NCBI RefSeq assembly: GCF_017976235.1
Contig: NZ_JACVHC010000004.1
Span: forward strand, 294,699 to 358,698
Direction of reading: 5' to 3'
From: Pseudomonas anatoliensis
Lineage (GTDB): Bacteria; Pseudomonadota; Gammaproteobacteria; Pseudomonadales; Pseudomonadaceae
Length of the DNA: 64,000 bases
The notes under the pieces are model-generated. The model saw only the letters and a program-made list of their open reading frames with translations. It had not been told where the DNA came from and searched no databases. The translations under genes and the position numbers were made by a program. Of the stretch, positions 53,022 through 61,159 are shown in pieces (within the stretch, counting starts at the first letter, position 1; each line of letters starts with the position of its first letter).

Positions 53022-53819
53022 ATGATTACCTCGATACCCTTTTCTGCCGACGACGAGACCCGAAAAGCCGAAGCCATGCGCTTGAAGGCTATTTATCAGG
53101 ATCGCAAACGGCATGATCCCTCCCTTACCCAGGACAAAATCGCCGATCTGTGCGAATGGGCTGGGCAAAGCGTTGTCAGCCAATACTTAAATGGCAGAAT
53201 CCCTCTCAACATCGGAGCGCTGATCAAATTTTCGAATGTCTTGGGCTTTTCGCTTGAAGAGGTAAGTCCACGTCTCGCTGCTCTCGCCAAAATGCCCCGC
53301 CTGCGGCATTCGCAGGGCGGCAATGAAAGCTCAAGAACCCCCGACTGGGAAATGCATCAGATTGAAGTGTGGGATGACGAGACCCCGCTCGGGCCTGATG
53401 AAGTAGAGCTGCCATTCTTTAAGGAAGTGGAATTGTCTGCGGGTAATGGATCTCAGGTTAGGCTTGAAACAAATGGACGTAAGCTTCGCTTCGGGAAACG
53501 TACTCTCAAAAGAAAAAGCATCGATCCTGCTTCTGCTGGTTGCGCTCCAGTAACTGGGAACAGCATGGAGCCAGTGCTTCCGGATGGCAGTACCGTGGGT
53601 GTAGACACCGCGAATACAGTCGTTCAGGACGGCAAGATGTACGCCATTGATCATGACGGACAGTTGCGCGTGAAGCTTCTCTATCGATTGCCAGGCTCAG
53701 GTTTGCGCCTACGGAGCTACAACACCGAGGAACACCCGGACGAACGTTACGATGGCGACTACGTCCAACAGCACATTCGTATCATCGGGAAGGTTTTCTG
53801 GTATTCGGTAATGCTTTAA
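53022..53819 (+). CDS. cI: CI-type repressor with S24 peptidase domain
   Basis: About 265 residues. N-terminal helix-turn-helix SLTQDKIADLCEWAGQSVVSQYLNGRIPLN. The C-terminal LexA/S24 domain has GNSMEPVLPDGS with the catalytic Ser and QLRVKLLYRL with the Lys, so it should self-cleave under RecA activation on DNA damage. ATG 53022 is preferred to TTG 53013. It maintains lysogeny. Confidence 0.88.
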   Translation: MITSIPFSADDETRKAEAMRLKAIYQDRKRHDPSLTQDKIADLCEWAGQSVVSQYLNGRIPLNIGALIKFSNVLGFSLEEVSPRLAALAKMPRLRHSQGGNESSRTPDWEMHQIEVWDDETPLGPDEVELPFFKEVELSAGNGSQVRLETNGRKLRFGKRTLKRKSIDPASAGCAPVTGNSMEPVLPDGSTVGVDTANTVVQDGKMYAIDHDGQLRVKLLYRLPGSGLRLRSYNTEEHPDERYDGDYVQQHIRIIGKVFWYSVML

Positions 53820-53832
53820 GAGATCCCTCCCC

Positions 53833-53858
53833 AAAGGCCCGTAAGGGTCTTTTTTTTC
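53833..53858 (+). terminator. terminator after cI
   Basis: AAGGCCC-GTAA-GGGTCTT followed by eight T, 15 bases after the cI stop. Confidence 0.7.
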
Positions 53859-53888
53859 GTCTACTAATTTTATTTACCAAGTTTTATA

Positions 53889-53927
53889 AGTGATACTGTT
53901 GACATATTAAATCAGTAACACTAATTT
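53889..53927 (+). promoter_or_regulatory. promoter and operators of the plus-strand early operon
   Basis: TTGACA (53899-53904), 17 bases, TAATTT (53922-53927). AGTGATACT (53889-53897) precedes the -35 and AGTAACACT (53914-53922) overlaps the -10; both fit AGTNNNACT, also found at the cro promoter. Good evidence for control by the phage repressor. Confidence 0.7.
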
Positions 53928-53964
53928 TGCATCGGAATCTACCTCTCACCAAAGAGATCAAACC

Positions 53965-54174
53965 ATGCAAATCACACAGCAAAGCGACACCCGCTGCCCT
54001 GTTTACCTGCACCCCTCCGCATGCTGCAGTCGCGCCGCAGTTGAAGACCTACAGCTTCGCACGGGACTTCTCGTCGTCAGCAACCCCAAGGGCCGTCCCG
54101 CCGCTATCAGGCCAGTCATTATCGCTAACGCATCCGAAGCCACTGCCGGGCCACTCGGAGACGACGCGGCATGA
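53965..54174 (+). CDS. small phage early protein
   Basis: 69 residues: QITQQSDTRCPVYLHPSACCSRAAV; several Cys and Pro, no domain recognised. First gene after the early promoter. It overlaps the next gene by 4 bases. Confidence 0.6.
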   Translation: MQITQQSDTRCPVYLHPSACCSRAAVEDLQLRTGLLVVSNPKGRPAAIRPVIIANASEATAGPLGDDAA

Positions 54175-54542
54175 ATAACTACCTCATCCCCCTCACTAAA
54201 CAAGATCTGTTGCATCACATGCTCCAGGTTGGTGGAGGTGCCGTGTGCCCTCTTCAACGACCAGAGCAAACCATCTATGCAAGGTTTGATGTGGAGCTCA
54301 CTCAAAACAGCGCAGTCGTCAGCGTTGAATTGGGAGGTCACACCGGCGAACTGACCCTCAAGCGGTCGGACCGAGCCAATCACCTTCATCTGCGGGATTT
54401 CATCCAGGACATTGCGAACGGCCGAATTGAATCAGCTCAACCCGCGCCACCCGAGCAGTCCGGCCGACTGGCGCAAATTGATCGAGCACTTGCGGACTCG
54501 GAAGCATTGCTTGCCCGCGTTCGCAAACTGATCGCTGCCTGA
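54171..54542 (+). CDS. phage early hypothetical protein
   Basis: 123 residues. LIPLTKQDLLHHMLQVGGG start, a beta-rich middle (IYARFDVELTQNSAVVSVELGG) and a C-terminal helix SGRLAQIDRALADSEALLARVRKLIAA, probably a coiled coil. Not recognised. Confidence 0.6.
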   Translation: MNNYLIPLTKQDLLHHMLQVGGGAVCPLQRPEQTIYARFDVELTQNSAVVSVELGGHTGELTLKRSDRANHLHLRDFIQDIANGRIESAQPAPPEQSGRLAQIDRALADSEALLARVRKLIAA

Positions 54543-54552
54543 GGACTGCGCC

Positions 54553-54828
54553 ATGAATCGCACCCTGGACGAAACAGCCGCATTGCTCGGACTCAAGCCC
54601 CGCGCCTTCCGCACCAGGTTGCGCGAGCTGAGCATTCTCAACAGCAGTGGCGATCTAGCCAGCCAGCACCGTGATCGCGGCTATCTGTATTCGGATCCGC
54701 GCAGCACCCTGATTCCATCCCTCAACAAGTGCCGTCATTACTCAGTGGTGATGGTGAAGGAAGAAGGGGTTGAATGGCTGGCCAAGAAGCTGGGAATCGC
54801 CATCACTAAAAAGGACGCCGCCGCATGA
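54553..54828 (+). CDS. KilAC-type antirepressor domain protein
   Basis: 91 residues: TLDETAALLGLKPRAFRTRLRELSILN, RGYLYSDPRSTLIPS and VMVKEEGVEWLAKKLG correspond to the KilA-C/ANT domain alone. Such proteins can counter repressors. It overlaps the next gene by 4 bases. Confidence 0.75.
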   Translation: MNRTLDETAALLGLKPRAFRTRLRELSILNSSGDLASQHRDRGYLYSDPRSTLIPSLNKCRHYSVVMVKEEGVEWLAKKLGIAITKKDAAA

Positions 54829-55208
54829 AAACCAACAACCTCAATGCCTACACGCAAGCCCTCGGCGCCCTGAAGCTGATCCCGATCTACTTGAACTGCC
54901 CGGGGGTAGTCAGCCGCGCAACGCTTGTTGGCGCCTCGACGGAAGCCATCCAACTACTGGAAAGCATGCCCGTACTAAGCACCGAGTTGGCCGAGGTATT
55001 CCGCTGCGTCAACAACGTGATCCTTGACGGGCAAGTCGCCTACGTTACGCCCACAAACTCGCCTGAGTACCCATTCGGCGCGGTAGTGGCTGACGCCAAG
55101 GGCAACATTTGTGCGGCTGCAATGGGCAAAAGTAAGGAAGGCCTCGCCGAGCTGATTCGCCTCAAGTTGCTGCCCCCATCGGAGGGGTTCGGGGAGAACG
55201 TAGCGTGA
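54825..55208 (+). CDS. phage early hypothetical protein
   Basis: 127 residues. YTQALGALKLIPIYLNCPGVVSRATLVG, VFRCVNNVILDGQVAYV and FGAVVADAKGNICAAAMGKSKEGLAELIRL; no family recognised. Coupled on both sides by 4-base overlaps. Confidence 0.6.
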   Translation: MKTNNLNAYTQALGALKLIPIYLNCPGVVSRATLVGASTEAIQLLESMPVLSTELAEVFRCVNNVILDGQVAYVTPTNSPEYPFGAVVADAKGNICAAAMGKSKEGLAELIRLKLLPPSEGFGENVA

Positions 55209-55447
55209 GCAACACACTTGAACAATTGCGACGTCAGTTCGCTACTCCATGCCCGACCCTAGCCGCTGTTCGGGAACAGTACTTCGCACACATTCGCACC
55301 GACCGCTACCTACTGGCAGAGATCAAGGCAGGTCGTATCGCGCTGGTCGTGAAGCGTTTGCACGGGTCGGCTCGTGCACAACGAGTGGTGTACCTGCACG
55401 ACCTGGCCGAGTTCCTCGACGCCCAAGCGGCAAAGCAAGCGGCTTGA
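55205..55447 (+). CDS. PrtN-like pyocin activator family protein
   Basis: 80 residues: TLAAVREQYFAHIRTDRYLLAEIKAGRIALVVKRLHGSARAQRVVYLHDLAEFLD matches the PrtN family. PrtN activates pyocin genes through P boxes; in prophages the role is not settled, it may act as an excisionase-like or transcription factor. Starts with GTG at 55205. Confidence 0.75.
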   Translation: MSNTLEQLRRQFATPCPTLAAVREQYFAHIRTDRYLLAEIKAGRIALVVKRLHGSARAQRVVYLHDLAEFLDAQAAKQAA

Positions 55448-55507
55448 TTTCAACGGTCGCCTCTGCCGTCCAGGGGCAAACAAATCGCACATCAATAGGC
55501 ACAGCAC

Positions 55508-55858
55508 ATGAAACCTACGGATACGGCCGAATTCATCGGCGAACTCAACGCAGGCGTTTTCGCCAATCAGATCGGTCACGCCCTTTCTGAAGTGGCATCG
55601 GGAGTAGTTGATAACGGCAAGGTCGGCTCGGTCACTCTGACCTTCACCTTGAAGCAGATCGCCAACAGTCATCAAGTCACCGTCAATCACAAGCTCGCCT
55701 ATAAGGTGCCTACCAAACGCGGCAGCCGTACCGAGGACACCACCCTCGATACCCCGATGCACGTCAATGAGGGCGGTCGCCTGACTTTGTTCGCCGAAGC
55801 CCCCCGCGCCGGTCAGCTATTCAACCGCGACGACGCCCCGATTCACGCGAAGTCCTAA
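55508..55858 (+). CDS. phage hypothetical protein upstream of DUF2303
   Basis: 116 residues. TAEFIGELNAGVFANQIGHALSEVASGVVDNGKVGSVTLTFTLKQI then VNHKLAYKVPTKRGSRTEDTT, beta-rich. The pair of this gene with DUF2303 is common in Pseudomonas prophages; possibly a DNA-binding or recombination helper, by context only. Confidence 0.65.
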   Translation: MKPTDTAEFIGELNAGVFANQIGHALSEVASGVVDNGKVGSVTLTFTLKQIANSHQVTVNHKLAYKVPTKRGSRTEDTTLDTPMHVNEGGRLTLFAEAPRAGQLFNRDDAPIHAKS

Positions 55859-55899
55859 ACCGTTCGATTCCAAACCTCTCACCAAAGGAAGTCGATTCA

Positions 55900-56712
55900 A
55901 TGGAAGCCAAAGCAATTCAGTTGATTCAGGACACCGCCGTTCTGGCCTATGCCAAGCCGCTGGATACTTTCACCCCAGCGCTGGTATTGCCGTCTGACCA
56001 GAAGATCCACAGCATCGAGAAATTTCAAGCCGCTCGTAGCCGGTTCCGCGGCGCGCTCACTACTCACTCGCTGCTGGACTTCGGCAATTACGTTATGACG
56101 CAAAGTGCCGAAGTTGTCGCGTCTGGTTTTGTGGACGCCGAAGCAATGTCGTGCACAGTCATTTTCAACCTGGGCGACACCAAGTCACCAGGGCACGGCG
56201 ACTTCACCGCCACCCTGAACTTGAGAAAAACTGCTGCTTTCCGGGCGCTGGAGCGTGCAGCCTCCATTCAGTTCGCACAGAAAGACCTCAGCGATTGGAT
56301 CGAGGATTGGGCATCGAATCTCCAAGCCCTCGCGGCTGATGACACTCCCATCGATTTGCGAAAAGCCGCGAGTGCCATCCGCTCCATCAGCATCGAGCAA
56401 GCACGCAAGAGCGAACACATCGTCGGCGACCTAAGCGCCTCCCGTTCAGCGATGGACCAGATTGAGGCGAAGTCCTCAGAAGGGTTGCCTGCTGAATTCC
56501 TGTTCACCGTCGAGCCATATGAAGGGCTGAAAGTCCAGATCATCCGCCTGCGTGTAGCCGTTCTTACTGGTGGGGATAAACCCCTCCTGCGCCTGCGCTG
56601 GATTGGAGAAGAACAGCTTCGCGAAGACTTGGCACAAGAATTCAAGGAAGTCGTGCAGCACGAAGTCGGGGGCGGCGCGCAATTGACTATTGGCAATTTC
56701 AACTTGGGTTAA
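55900..56712 (+). CDS. DUF2303 family protein
   Basis: 270 residues: VLPSDQKIHSIEKFQAARSRFRGALTTHSLLDFGNYV, then VIFNLGDTKSPGHGDFTATLNLRKTAAFRAL, the DUF2303 core. Function unknown. CAAAGGAAGTCGATTCA before the ATG gives a ribosome-binding site. Confidence 0.82.
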   Translation: MEAKAIQLIQDTAVLAYAKPLDTFTPALVLPSDQKIHSIEKFQAARSRFRGALTTHSLLDFGNYVMTQSAEVVASGFVDAEAMSCTVIFNLGDTKSPGHGDFTATLNLRKTAAFRALERAASIQFAQKDLSDWIEDWASNLQALAADDTPIDLRKAASAIRSISIEQARKSEHIVGDLSASRSAMDQIEAKSSEGLPAEFLFTVEPYEGLKVQIIRLRVAVLTGGDKPLLRLRWIGEEQLREDLAQEFKEVVQHEVGGGAQLTIGNFNLG

Positions 56713-56784
56713 CAACACCAATCCCCCCTCCGCCGGCCTCTCACCAAGTATCCCGGCGGAGGGATCTACTGAGGTACACAGCAC

Positions 56785-57192
56785 ATGACTGCAATTCAAA
56801 TCTACGTACTCATCGCCCTGATCATCTTGGCCGGGCTACTTGTCTGGGCCGGTTATTTCATGGGGCATAACGACGGTATGTCCGCAGGCATGAAAGAAAG
56901 CGATGCGATCCAGCGGGCCGAAAGCGCAAAGACCATTCGCGAATTGAAGGCTTCCCTCGACTTCATTAAGGCTGACTACGCCCGCCTGGCGCAATTCAGC
57001 AAGCGCCTTCAAGGCGGACTGGCCCTCGGCGAAACCGATCGTCAGGCGCTACTCGACATCGCCGAGAAGCTTCGGATTGCCGCCGAGACGTTCGCCGCCT
57101 TCCGCACAGGTAAAAAACTCGAAAGAGACACGATTGAGCTGCGTGATAAAGCGCTTGCCATGGCAGCCCTTCGTGCTCCGGTGACTTCATGA
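56785..57192 (+). CDS. membrane-anchored coiled-coil phage protein
   Basis: 135 residues. One membrane helix (YVLIALIILAGLLVWAGYFMGH) followed by charged helices (SAKTIRELKASLDFIKADYARLAQFSKRL) forming a coiled coil. No named family. Overlaps the following short ORF by 4 bases. Confidence 0.65.
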   Translation: MTAIQIYVLIALIILAGLLVWAGYFMGHNDGMSAGMKESDAIQRAESAKTIRELKASLDFIKADYARLAQFSKRLQGGLALGETDRQALLDIAEKLRIAAETFAAFRTGKKLERDTIELRDKALAMAALRAPVTS

Positions 57193-57362
57193 CAGCGCTT
57201 CGCCGAACGGTTCGAATTCGTCGAGGGCAAATGCCACCTCTCGACTTACAGACCATCTGCGACAAGTGCGAAACCTCGCGAGCACATGGCAACCATCAAC
57301 AATGCAGCAAGCAGCGCCAAGCCGAAGGCATCGCCCGGCGAGCAGCGGAGAAATCACAATGA
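57189..57362 (+). CDS. 57-residue Cys-containing phage protein
   Basis: Small basic protein with LQTICDKCETSRAHGNHQQC near the middle, three Cys and two His that could bind zinc, and a basic helix at the end. ATGA overlaps both the previous and the next gene, which supports that it is translated. Not long enough to be seen by length alone. Confidence 0.6.
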   Translation: MTALRRTVRIRRGQMPPLDLQTICDKCETSRAHGNHQQCSKQRQAEGIARRAAEKSQ

Positions 57363-57574
57363 GTGCAGCAGAGAAAATCGACTTCCACATCACACCTGGC
57401 GCCTGGTTCCGCCAAGACTTGCTGTACCCGGTTTTCGGCCTGAGCACCGAAGCAGTCCGCAAGTACCGCACCCGCGGCCTGTGGCTTGAGGGCAAACACT
57501 GGCGGTATGACCCGGCTAACGTAATCGTCTACAACCGCGCAGCCATTGAGCGTTGGATGGAAGGGAAACCATGA
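57359..57574 (+). CDS. xis: excisionase-like DNA-binding protein
   Basis: 71 residues: FHITPGAWFRQDLLYPVFGLSTEAVRKYRTRGLWLEGKHWRYDPANVIVYNRAAIERWM is a winged-helix excisionase type fold. It is coupled to the integrase by an ATGA overlap. Directionality factor role inferred from fold and position. Confidence 0.78.
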   Translation: MSAAEKIDFHITPGAWFRQDLLYPVFGLSTEAVRKYRTRGLWLEGKHWRYDPANVIVYNRAAIERWMEGKP

Positions 57575-58785
57575 TCGATAAGATGCCGACCGGCGTTGAG
57601 ATGAATGGCAAGCAGTTGCGTATCTGGTTCATCTTCAACGGCCAACGGTGCCGAGAACCACTGGAAGGAATCTCAAAAGTAAACAAGGCCGCTATCGCAT
57701 ACGCGGATAACAAGCGTCGGACCATCCTCGCAGAAATCAAAGAGGGTCGCTTCGACTACGCGGCACACTTTCCGAAATCGCCCAGGGCTGCAATGTTCAC
57801 AGGCACTGGCGGCCCTTCGCTGAAGCGTACAGTGAAGGAAGGCATAGATCGTTGGCTAGAGGTTCAGTACGCGCTCAAAGCATCAAGCACCGTCGTCAAC
57901 TACGTGAGCAAAGCAGTACACGTTGAGAAGAAATTCGGTAAGCGTCGGATCGTCGACATCAGCAAGAGCGACATCGAGCTTTTTCAAGCGCAGTTGTTGA
58001 AGCAAGGCCTGGCCCCGAAGACAGTGAACGACATTTTCACCGTCGTTCGCGGCGTCTGGGCCGACGCATTCGGTGACGGAATATTGAAAGCCAACCCACT
58101 CGACCGGATCAGCAACGTCGGGGCGGACGTCGACCTCGAGCACGCTGACCCCTTCAGTCGCACCGAGATCGAGCTGATCGGTAAAACGGACCCCGGCCGG
58201 CGAGCTGATGCCCGAATGATTGAGTTCAACTGCTGGGCCGGGCTGTCTCTGTCCGAGCTTATCGGACTGGCTGCTGAAGACGTCGACCTCCAAGCCGGCC
58301 TGGTACACGTTCGCCGGGCATTGGTCATCGGCGAATTCAAAGTACCTAAGGAGCGCTCCAGGGTGCGAGCGGTTGAGCTGATAGACCCAGCGCTCGAACT
58401 TATGCGGGAAATTATGGCTGCCGCCAAGGACGCAATAGCCGAAGAGATCACGGTGATCCAACGCGACAACATCACCTCAAAAAATGTGAAAGTGAAGTTC
58501 CTTTTCCGCAGTTCCACCAGCGGCTTACTTTGGAATGGCAAAACATTGAGCAATTGGTTTACCGCCCACCTGAAAAAGGCAGAAGTCCGCCACAGAGGTG
58601 CCAATCAGTGCCGCCATACATTTGCCAGCCAGATGCTATCGAGCTACGTTCCGGTCGAATGGGTGGCGCGGCAGTTGGGACATACCGATACAACCATGGT
58701 GCGAAAGCATTACGGAAGGTGGATACCGAAGGATACTAAAAGTATGGCTGGGATGGTTTCCAAAATGCTGGGATTCAGACAATAA
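57571..58785 (+). CDS. int: tyrosine-type site-specific integrase
   Basis: 404 residues. The N-terminal DUF3596-type arm-binding domain is followed by a SAM-like core-binding domain (SSTVVNYVSKAVHVEKKFG) and catalytic domain. Arg348 (CRHTFAS), His371 (LGHTD) and Tyr381 (KHYGRW) are present. The first Arg of the usual GLRxSEL is replaced by Ser226 (GLSLSEL), and the box II His is Asn345. Such changes occur in some prophage integrases; activity is likely since attL/attR are intact. It lies 2.5 kb from attR because of the cargo operon. Confidence 0.9.
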   Translation: MIDKMPTGVEMNGKQLRIWFIFNGQRCREPLEGISKVNKAAIAYADNKRRTILAEIKEGRFDYAAHFPKSPRAAMFTGTGGPSLKRTVKEGIDRWLEVQYALKASSTVVNYVSKAVHVEKKFGKRRIVDISKSDIELFQAQLLKQGLAPKTVNDIFTVVRGVWADAFGDGILKANPLDRISNVGADVDLEHADPFSRTEIELIGKTDPGRRADARMIEFNCWAGLSLSELIGLAAEDVDLQAGLVHVRRALVIGEFKVPKERSRVRAVELIDPALELMREIMAAAKDAIAEEITVIQRDNITSKNVKVKFLFRSSTSGLLWNGKTLSNWFTAHLKKAEVRHRGANQCRHTFASQMLSSYVPVEWVARQLGHTDTTMVRKHYGRWIPKDTKSMAGMVSKMLGFRQ

Positions 58786-58825
58786 TTCAACACAACACTC
58801 TTTACTCAAAACAACCAAATATAAA

Positions 58826-58858
58826 AACGCCCCAACAAATAAAACTATCGGGGCGCTT
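58826..58858. terminator. bidirectional terminator between int and the right cargo operon
   Basis: AAAACGCCCC..GGGGCGCTTT: stem CGCCCC / GGGGCG at 58828-58833 and 58850-58855 with A and T runs, serving both convergent genes. Confidence 0.75.
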
Positions 58859-58893
58859 TCATCTTTTGAATAAAAAAGAATTTACAGCAACTT

Positions 58894-59541
58894 CTATTTC
58901 GCACGCATTTCTTCAAGAAGTTTTATGCCTACGTTCACCGCTTCTGTAAATTTTATAGGAGCCGACTCAAACAGGCCGAACGACCCAACAACTTCTTCCG
59001 GTCTGAATCGGTAAGCTGCACCAATCAAATTCTTCTGCGAATCTTTCCTCTCCGGAGTTAGTTTAGGCTCCAAAGCAGAATATATATTGGTTTGCCATTG
59101 AGTATCGTCATCCCGATTCTCCCAAGAGGCAAGATCTAAAATATCAAAACCCAAACTATCAAAAAAACCTAAGATAAATGTTGCGCAAGTTAATCCCGCA
59201 CCTGGAGAGTCGATAAACTCCAGATCACCGTTGAAAACCGAGGCTCCGGTATATTCCATACCATATGGTATTCCAGCCGAATTCTCATCATATAAACGAG
59301 ATGCGTGCTCAGCAAAAAGCTCAAGTTCCTCCTCGTCAAAGTGCTTGTTTGGCACGGATCGATAAGGAGCATTGTAAGGATCGCACTTTAGAGTGTAGTG
59401 CCACGCCAAATGCAATAGGCTCAGATTTTTCCTACTACGATCTTTGAAAACCAATGCTGCGTGGCGCTGCCCAGGAGTCGACGTTTGAAGAATCGCGGCC
59501 CCGAACAGCCCCACATCGCCAATGAGTTTAACTTCAGGCAA
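58894..59541 (-). CDS. cargo operon protein C, permuted papain/NlpC-like candidate enzyme
   Basis: 215 residues, TTG start overlapping the preceding gene by 8 bases. GQRHAALVFKD with His27, LSLLHLAWHY, and later GAGLTCATFILGFFDSLGF with Cys119 give the His-before-Cys order of permuted papain-fold (YiiX/NlpC-like) hydrolases. This would be a peptidase, amidase or acyltransferase, but the assignment is inference from motifs. Lower GC than phage core genes. Likely effector of the three-gene operon. Confidence 0.5.
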   Translation of the reverse strand: MPEVKLIGDVGLFGAAILQTSTPGQRHAALVFKDRSRKNLSLLHLAWHYTLKCDPYNAPYRSVPNKHFDEEELELFAEHASRLYDENSAGIPYGMEYTGASVFNGDLEFIDSPGAGLTCATFILGFFDSLGFDILDLASWENRDDDTQWQTNIYSALEPKLTPERKDSQKNLIGAAYRFRPEEVVGSFGLFESAPIKFTEAVNVGIKLLEEMRAK

Positions 59542-60208
59542 TCTTGACTACCTTAGGTCGAGACAACCCCCGCAACGCGCGCTCCGGATCTTGTTCCGTT
59601 TCTTTAAGGTGAGCATTTACACGATCATAAAGAGCAGTCCAATTACTCAGCTTGTCTCTCATTCGAAAGGAAGTGCGCAAAATAGATACGCTTGTAATTT
59701 TCCGCATCAAACTTGGGTCAGCGACAACCAAGAGCTCGTTCAAACTCCAAAGATCTTTAGCCTTTATATAATCCTCAACAACATCCACAACTGCTCGAAT
59801 AGCCAATCTACTTTGCTCAGGTTCAACAATCGCAGCTGCATCCAATGCATAGATCGAATCAAGCTGCTCTTCAATTGCAGCTATGATCTTTCCAGTAATG
59901 GGCTTAACCTTGATATCGATAAGCTCATTAACTGTCCACCCATCTTTAACATCGAGGACGCCAATAACACTTTCGTTGAAACCCGTTAAATCACTATGTC
60001 GCTTAGCAGCAGCTAACTTAGCTGCATCCCGGAAGGAACCATATGATACGACATTCGACCTAAACTCATAAGCCGGAAATGCAGATGTCGAACTCGGAAC
60101 TACGACCATTCCAACGCGAGTTGAATTATTAAAATCCGTTATCCTTCTTTCAATAGGCGCCATCATCACTGAGGACTCCAACATGTAAGGTGCATTATCC
60201 ATTTGCAT
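59534..60208 (-). CDS. cargo operon protein B, unknown
   Basis: About 224 residues. The N-terminal part has beta-strands (TRVGMVVVPSSTSAFPAYEF); the rest is helical (GKIIAAIEEQLDSIYALDAAAIV, LWSLNELLVVADPSLMRKITSVSILRTSFRMRDKLSNW). No family recognised. ATG 60208 has GGAG 9 bases upstream inside the end of gene A. Overlaps both neighbours, so the three genes are a unit. Confidence 0.55.
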   Translation of the reverse strand: MQMDNAPYMLESSVMMAPIERRITDFNNSTRVGMVVVPSSTSAFPAYEFRSNVVSYGSFRDAAKLAAAKRHSDLTGFNESVIGVLDVKDGWTVNELIDIKVKPITGKIIAAIEEQLDSIYALDAAAIVEPEQSRLAIRAVVDVVEDYIKAKDLWSLNELLVVADPSLMRKITSVSILRTSFRMRDKLSNWTALYDRVNAHLKETEQDPERALRGLSRPKVVKIA

Positions 60209-60905
60209 TTTTTTCAACTCCTGCTAACGAACGAGCCTCACTAAAGAATGCCGAAACAATAGATTTGTAAGTATCAGCATGCGGCAGCTTGGAAGTTGGA
60301 CTAGTATTTAGATCCAACTCTAGTTGTATCAGATGATTATGCTTCGTGGCCAGCGCCTCATTGTTCTGATACTGAACAGTTTGACTTAAAAGTTGTGACC
60401 ACTTCGTTAGCCTGTTCATCACCATGCCACTGATTTTAGGAAATTTCTTTGCTCTATTAACCTGAACCATAAGGTCAGATGCATCAGAGCCAAAATTTAT
60501 CCCTGGCACCAACTCTTTGAACATCAGATTACTTTTTTCCAACGACTCTGGGAAAACGTTCAATGTCACGCCCATAGCCAATCTCGCGACTGTTGGAAAT
60601 TTCAGCACATTAATCCGTGATTCAAAATTCGCGCAGACTACTGAAAATTCACCAAGGGTTGGATGACTCATGGGATCACTAGGCATGGCCGTAAGCGCGA
60701 TATCTACGCGACCGGGATGCGAGGTAATGACGAGCCGCCCCCCTTCGTAGGGGCCCTCCTGAATGGACAGCTGCTGAGCTGGACGATTTGTGACCGACTC
60801 AGGCTCTGCTCCAACGACGGATTGCCAAGACACCTTAACGCCCTCTGGTACTCCCAGGAGAGTGAAACGAATTGTCTCAGTGGCCCAAGCGGTGGTCTGC
60901 GTCAT
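60195..60905 (-). CDS. cargo operon protein A, unknown
   Basis: 236 residues, beta-rich at first (IRFTLLGVPEGVKVSWQSVVG, RVDIALTAMP) and helical later (KSNLMFKELVPGINFG, VMNRLTKWSQLLSQTVQY). I do not recognise it. First gene of the operon, with its own promoter and palindrome upstream. Could be a sensor or immunity-type partner; no motif proves this. Confidence 0.55.
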   Translation of the reverse strand: MTQTTAWATETIRFTLLGVPEGVKVSWQSVVGAEPESVTNRPAQQLSIQEGPYEGGRLVITSHPGRVDIALTAMPSDPMSHPTLGEFSVVCANFESRINVLKFPTVARLAMGVTLNVFPESLEKSNLMFKELVPGINFGSDASDLMVQVNRAKKFPKISGMVMNRLTKWSQLLSQTVQYQNNEALATKHNHLIQLELDLNTSPTSKLPHADTYKSIVSAFFSEARSLAGVEKNANG

Positions 60906-60940
60906 TGATATTCACTTATCAGTTTGATGGTACGAGGATT

Positions 60941-60994
60941 GTGTGAATCCATTTCACACGAGCTCTTAATATTCCCATTGCGGGAACGCTTCAA
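60941..60994 (-). promoter_or_regulatory. promoter of the right cargo operon with two palindromes
   Basis: On the minus strand TTGAAG (60994-60989), 17 bases, TATTAA (60971-60966). The spacer holds TTCCC-GCAAT-GGGAA, and GTGTGAA-ATGGA-TTCACAC (60959-60941) begins about at the transcript start, a position where a repressor would block. Good sign of dedicated control. Confidence 0.6.
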
Positions 60995-61059
60995 ATCATA
61001 AACGGAGTCTAGCTAACTTTGCCCACGCTTGCCTAGGTTGTGTACACGAACAATTGTAC

Positions 61060-61079
61060 GTTTAGGACATTTCCTAAAC
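61060..61079. repeat. 20-bp palindrome GTTTAGGA-CATT-TCCTAAAC
   Basis: Perfect 8-base arms in the attR arm region. It shares CCTAAA with the arm sites at 61160 and may bind integrase or excisionase. Confidence 0.5.
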
Positions 61080-61159
61080 TCCGTGCGATGGTGTCCCCAC
61101 TCTCAAGGCATTTTTGACCTTCCCAACCAAGCTTCAATGTCTGCGAGACCTAGTAGAAA

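Noticed and set aside
53927..54178. Alternative plus-strand ORF starting MHRNLPLTKEIKP
   Set aside because: It overlaps the 69-residue gene at 53965 in another frame and begins at the predicted -10/transcript start, so it is unlikely to be translated.
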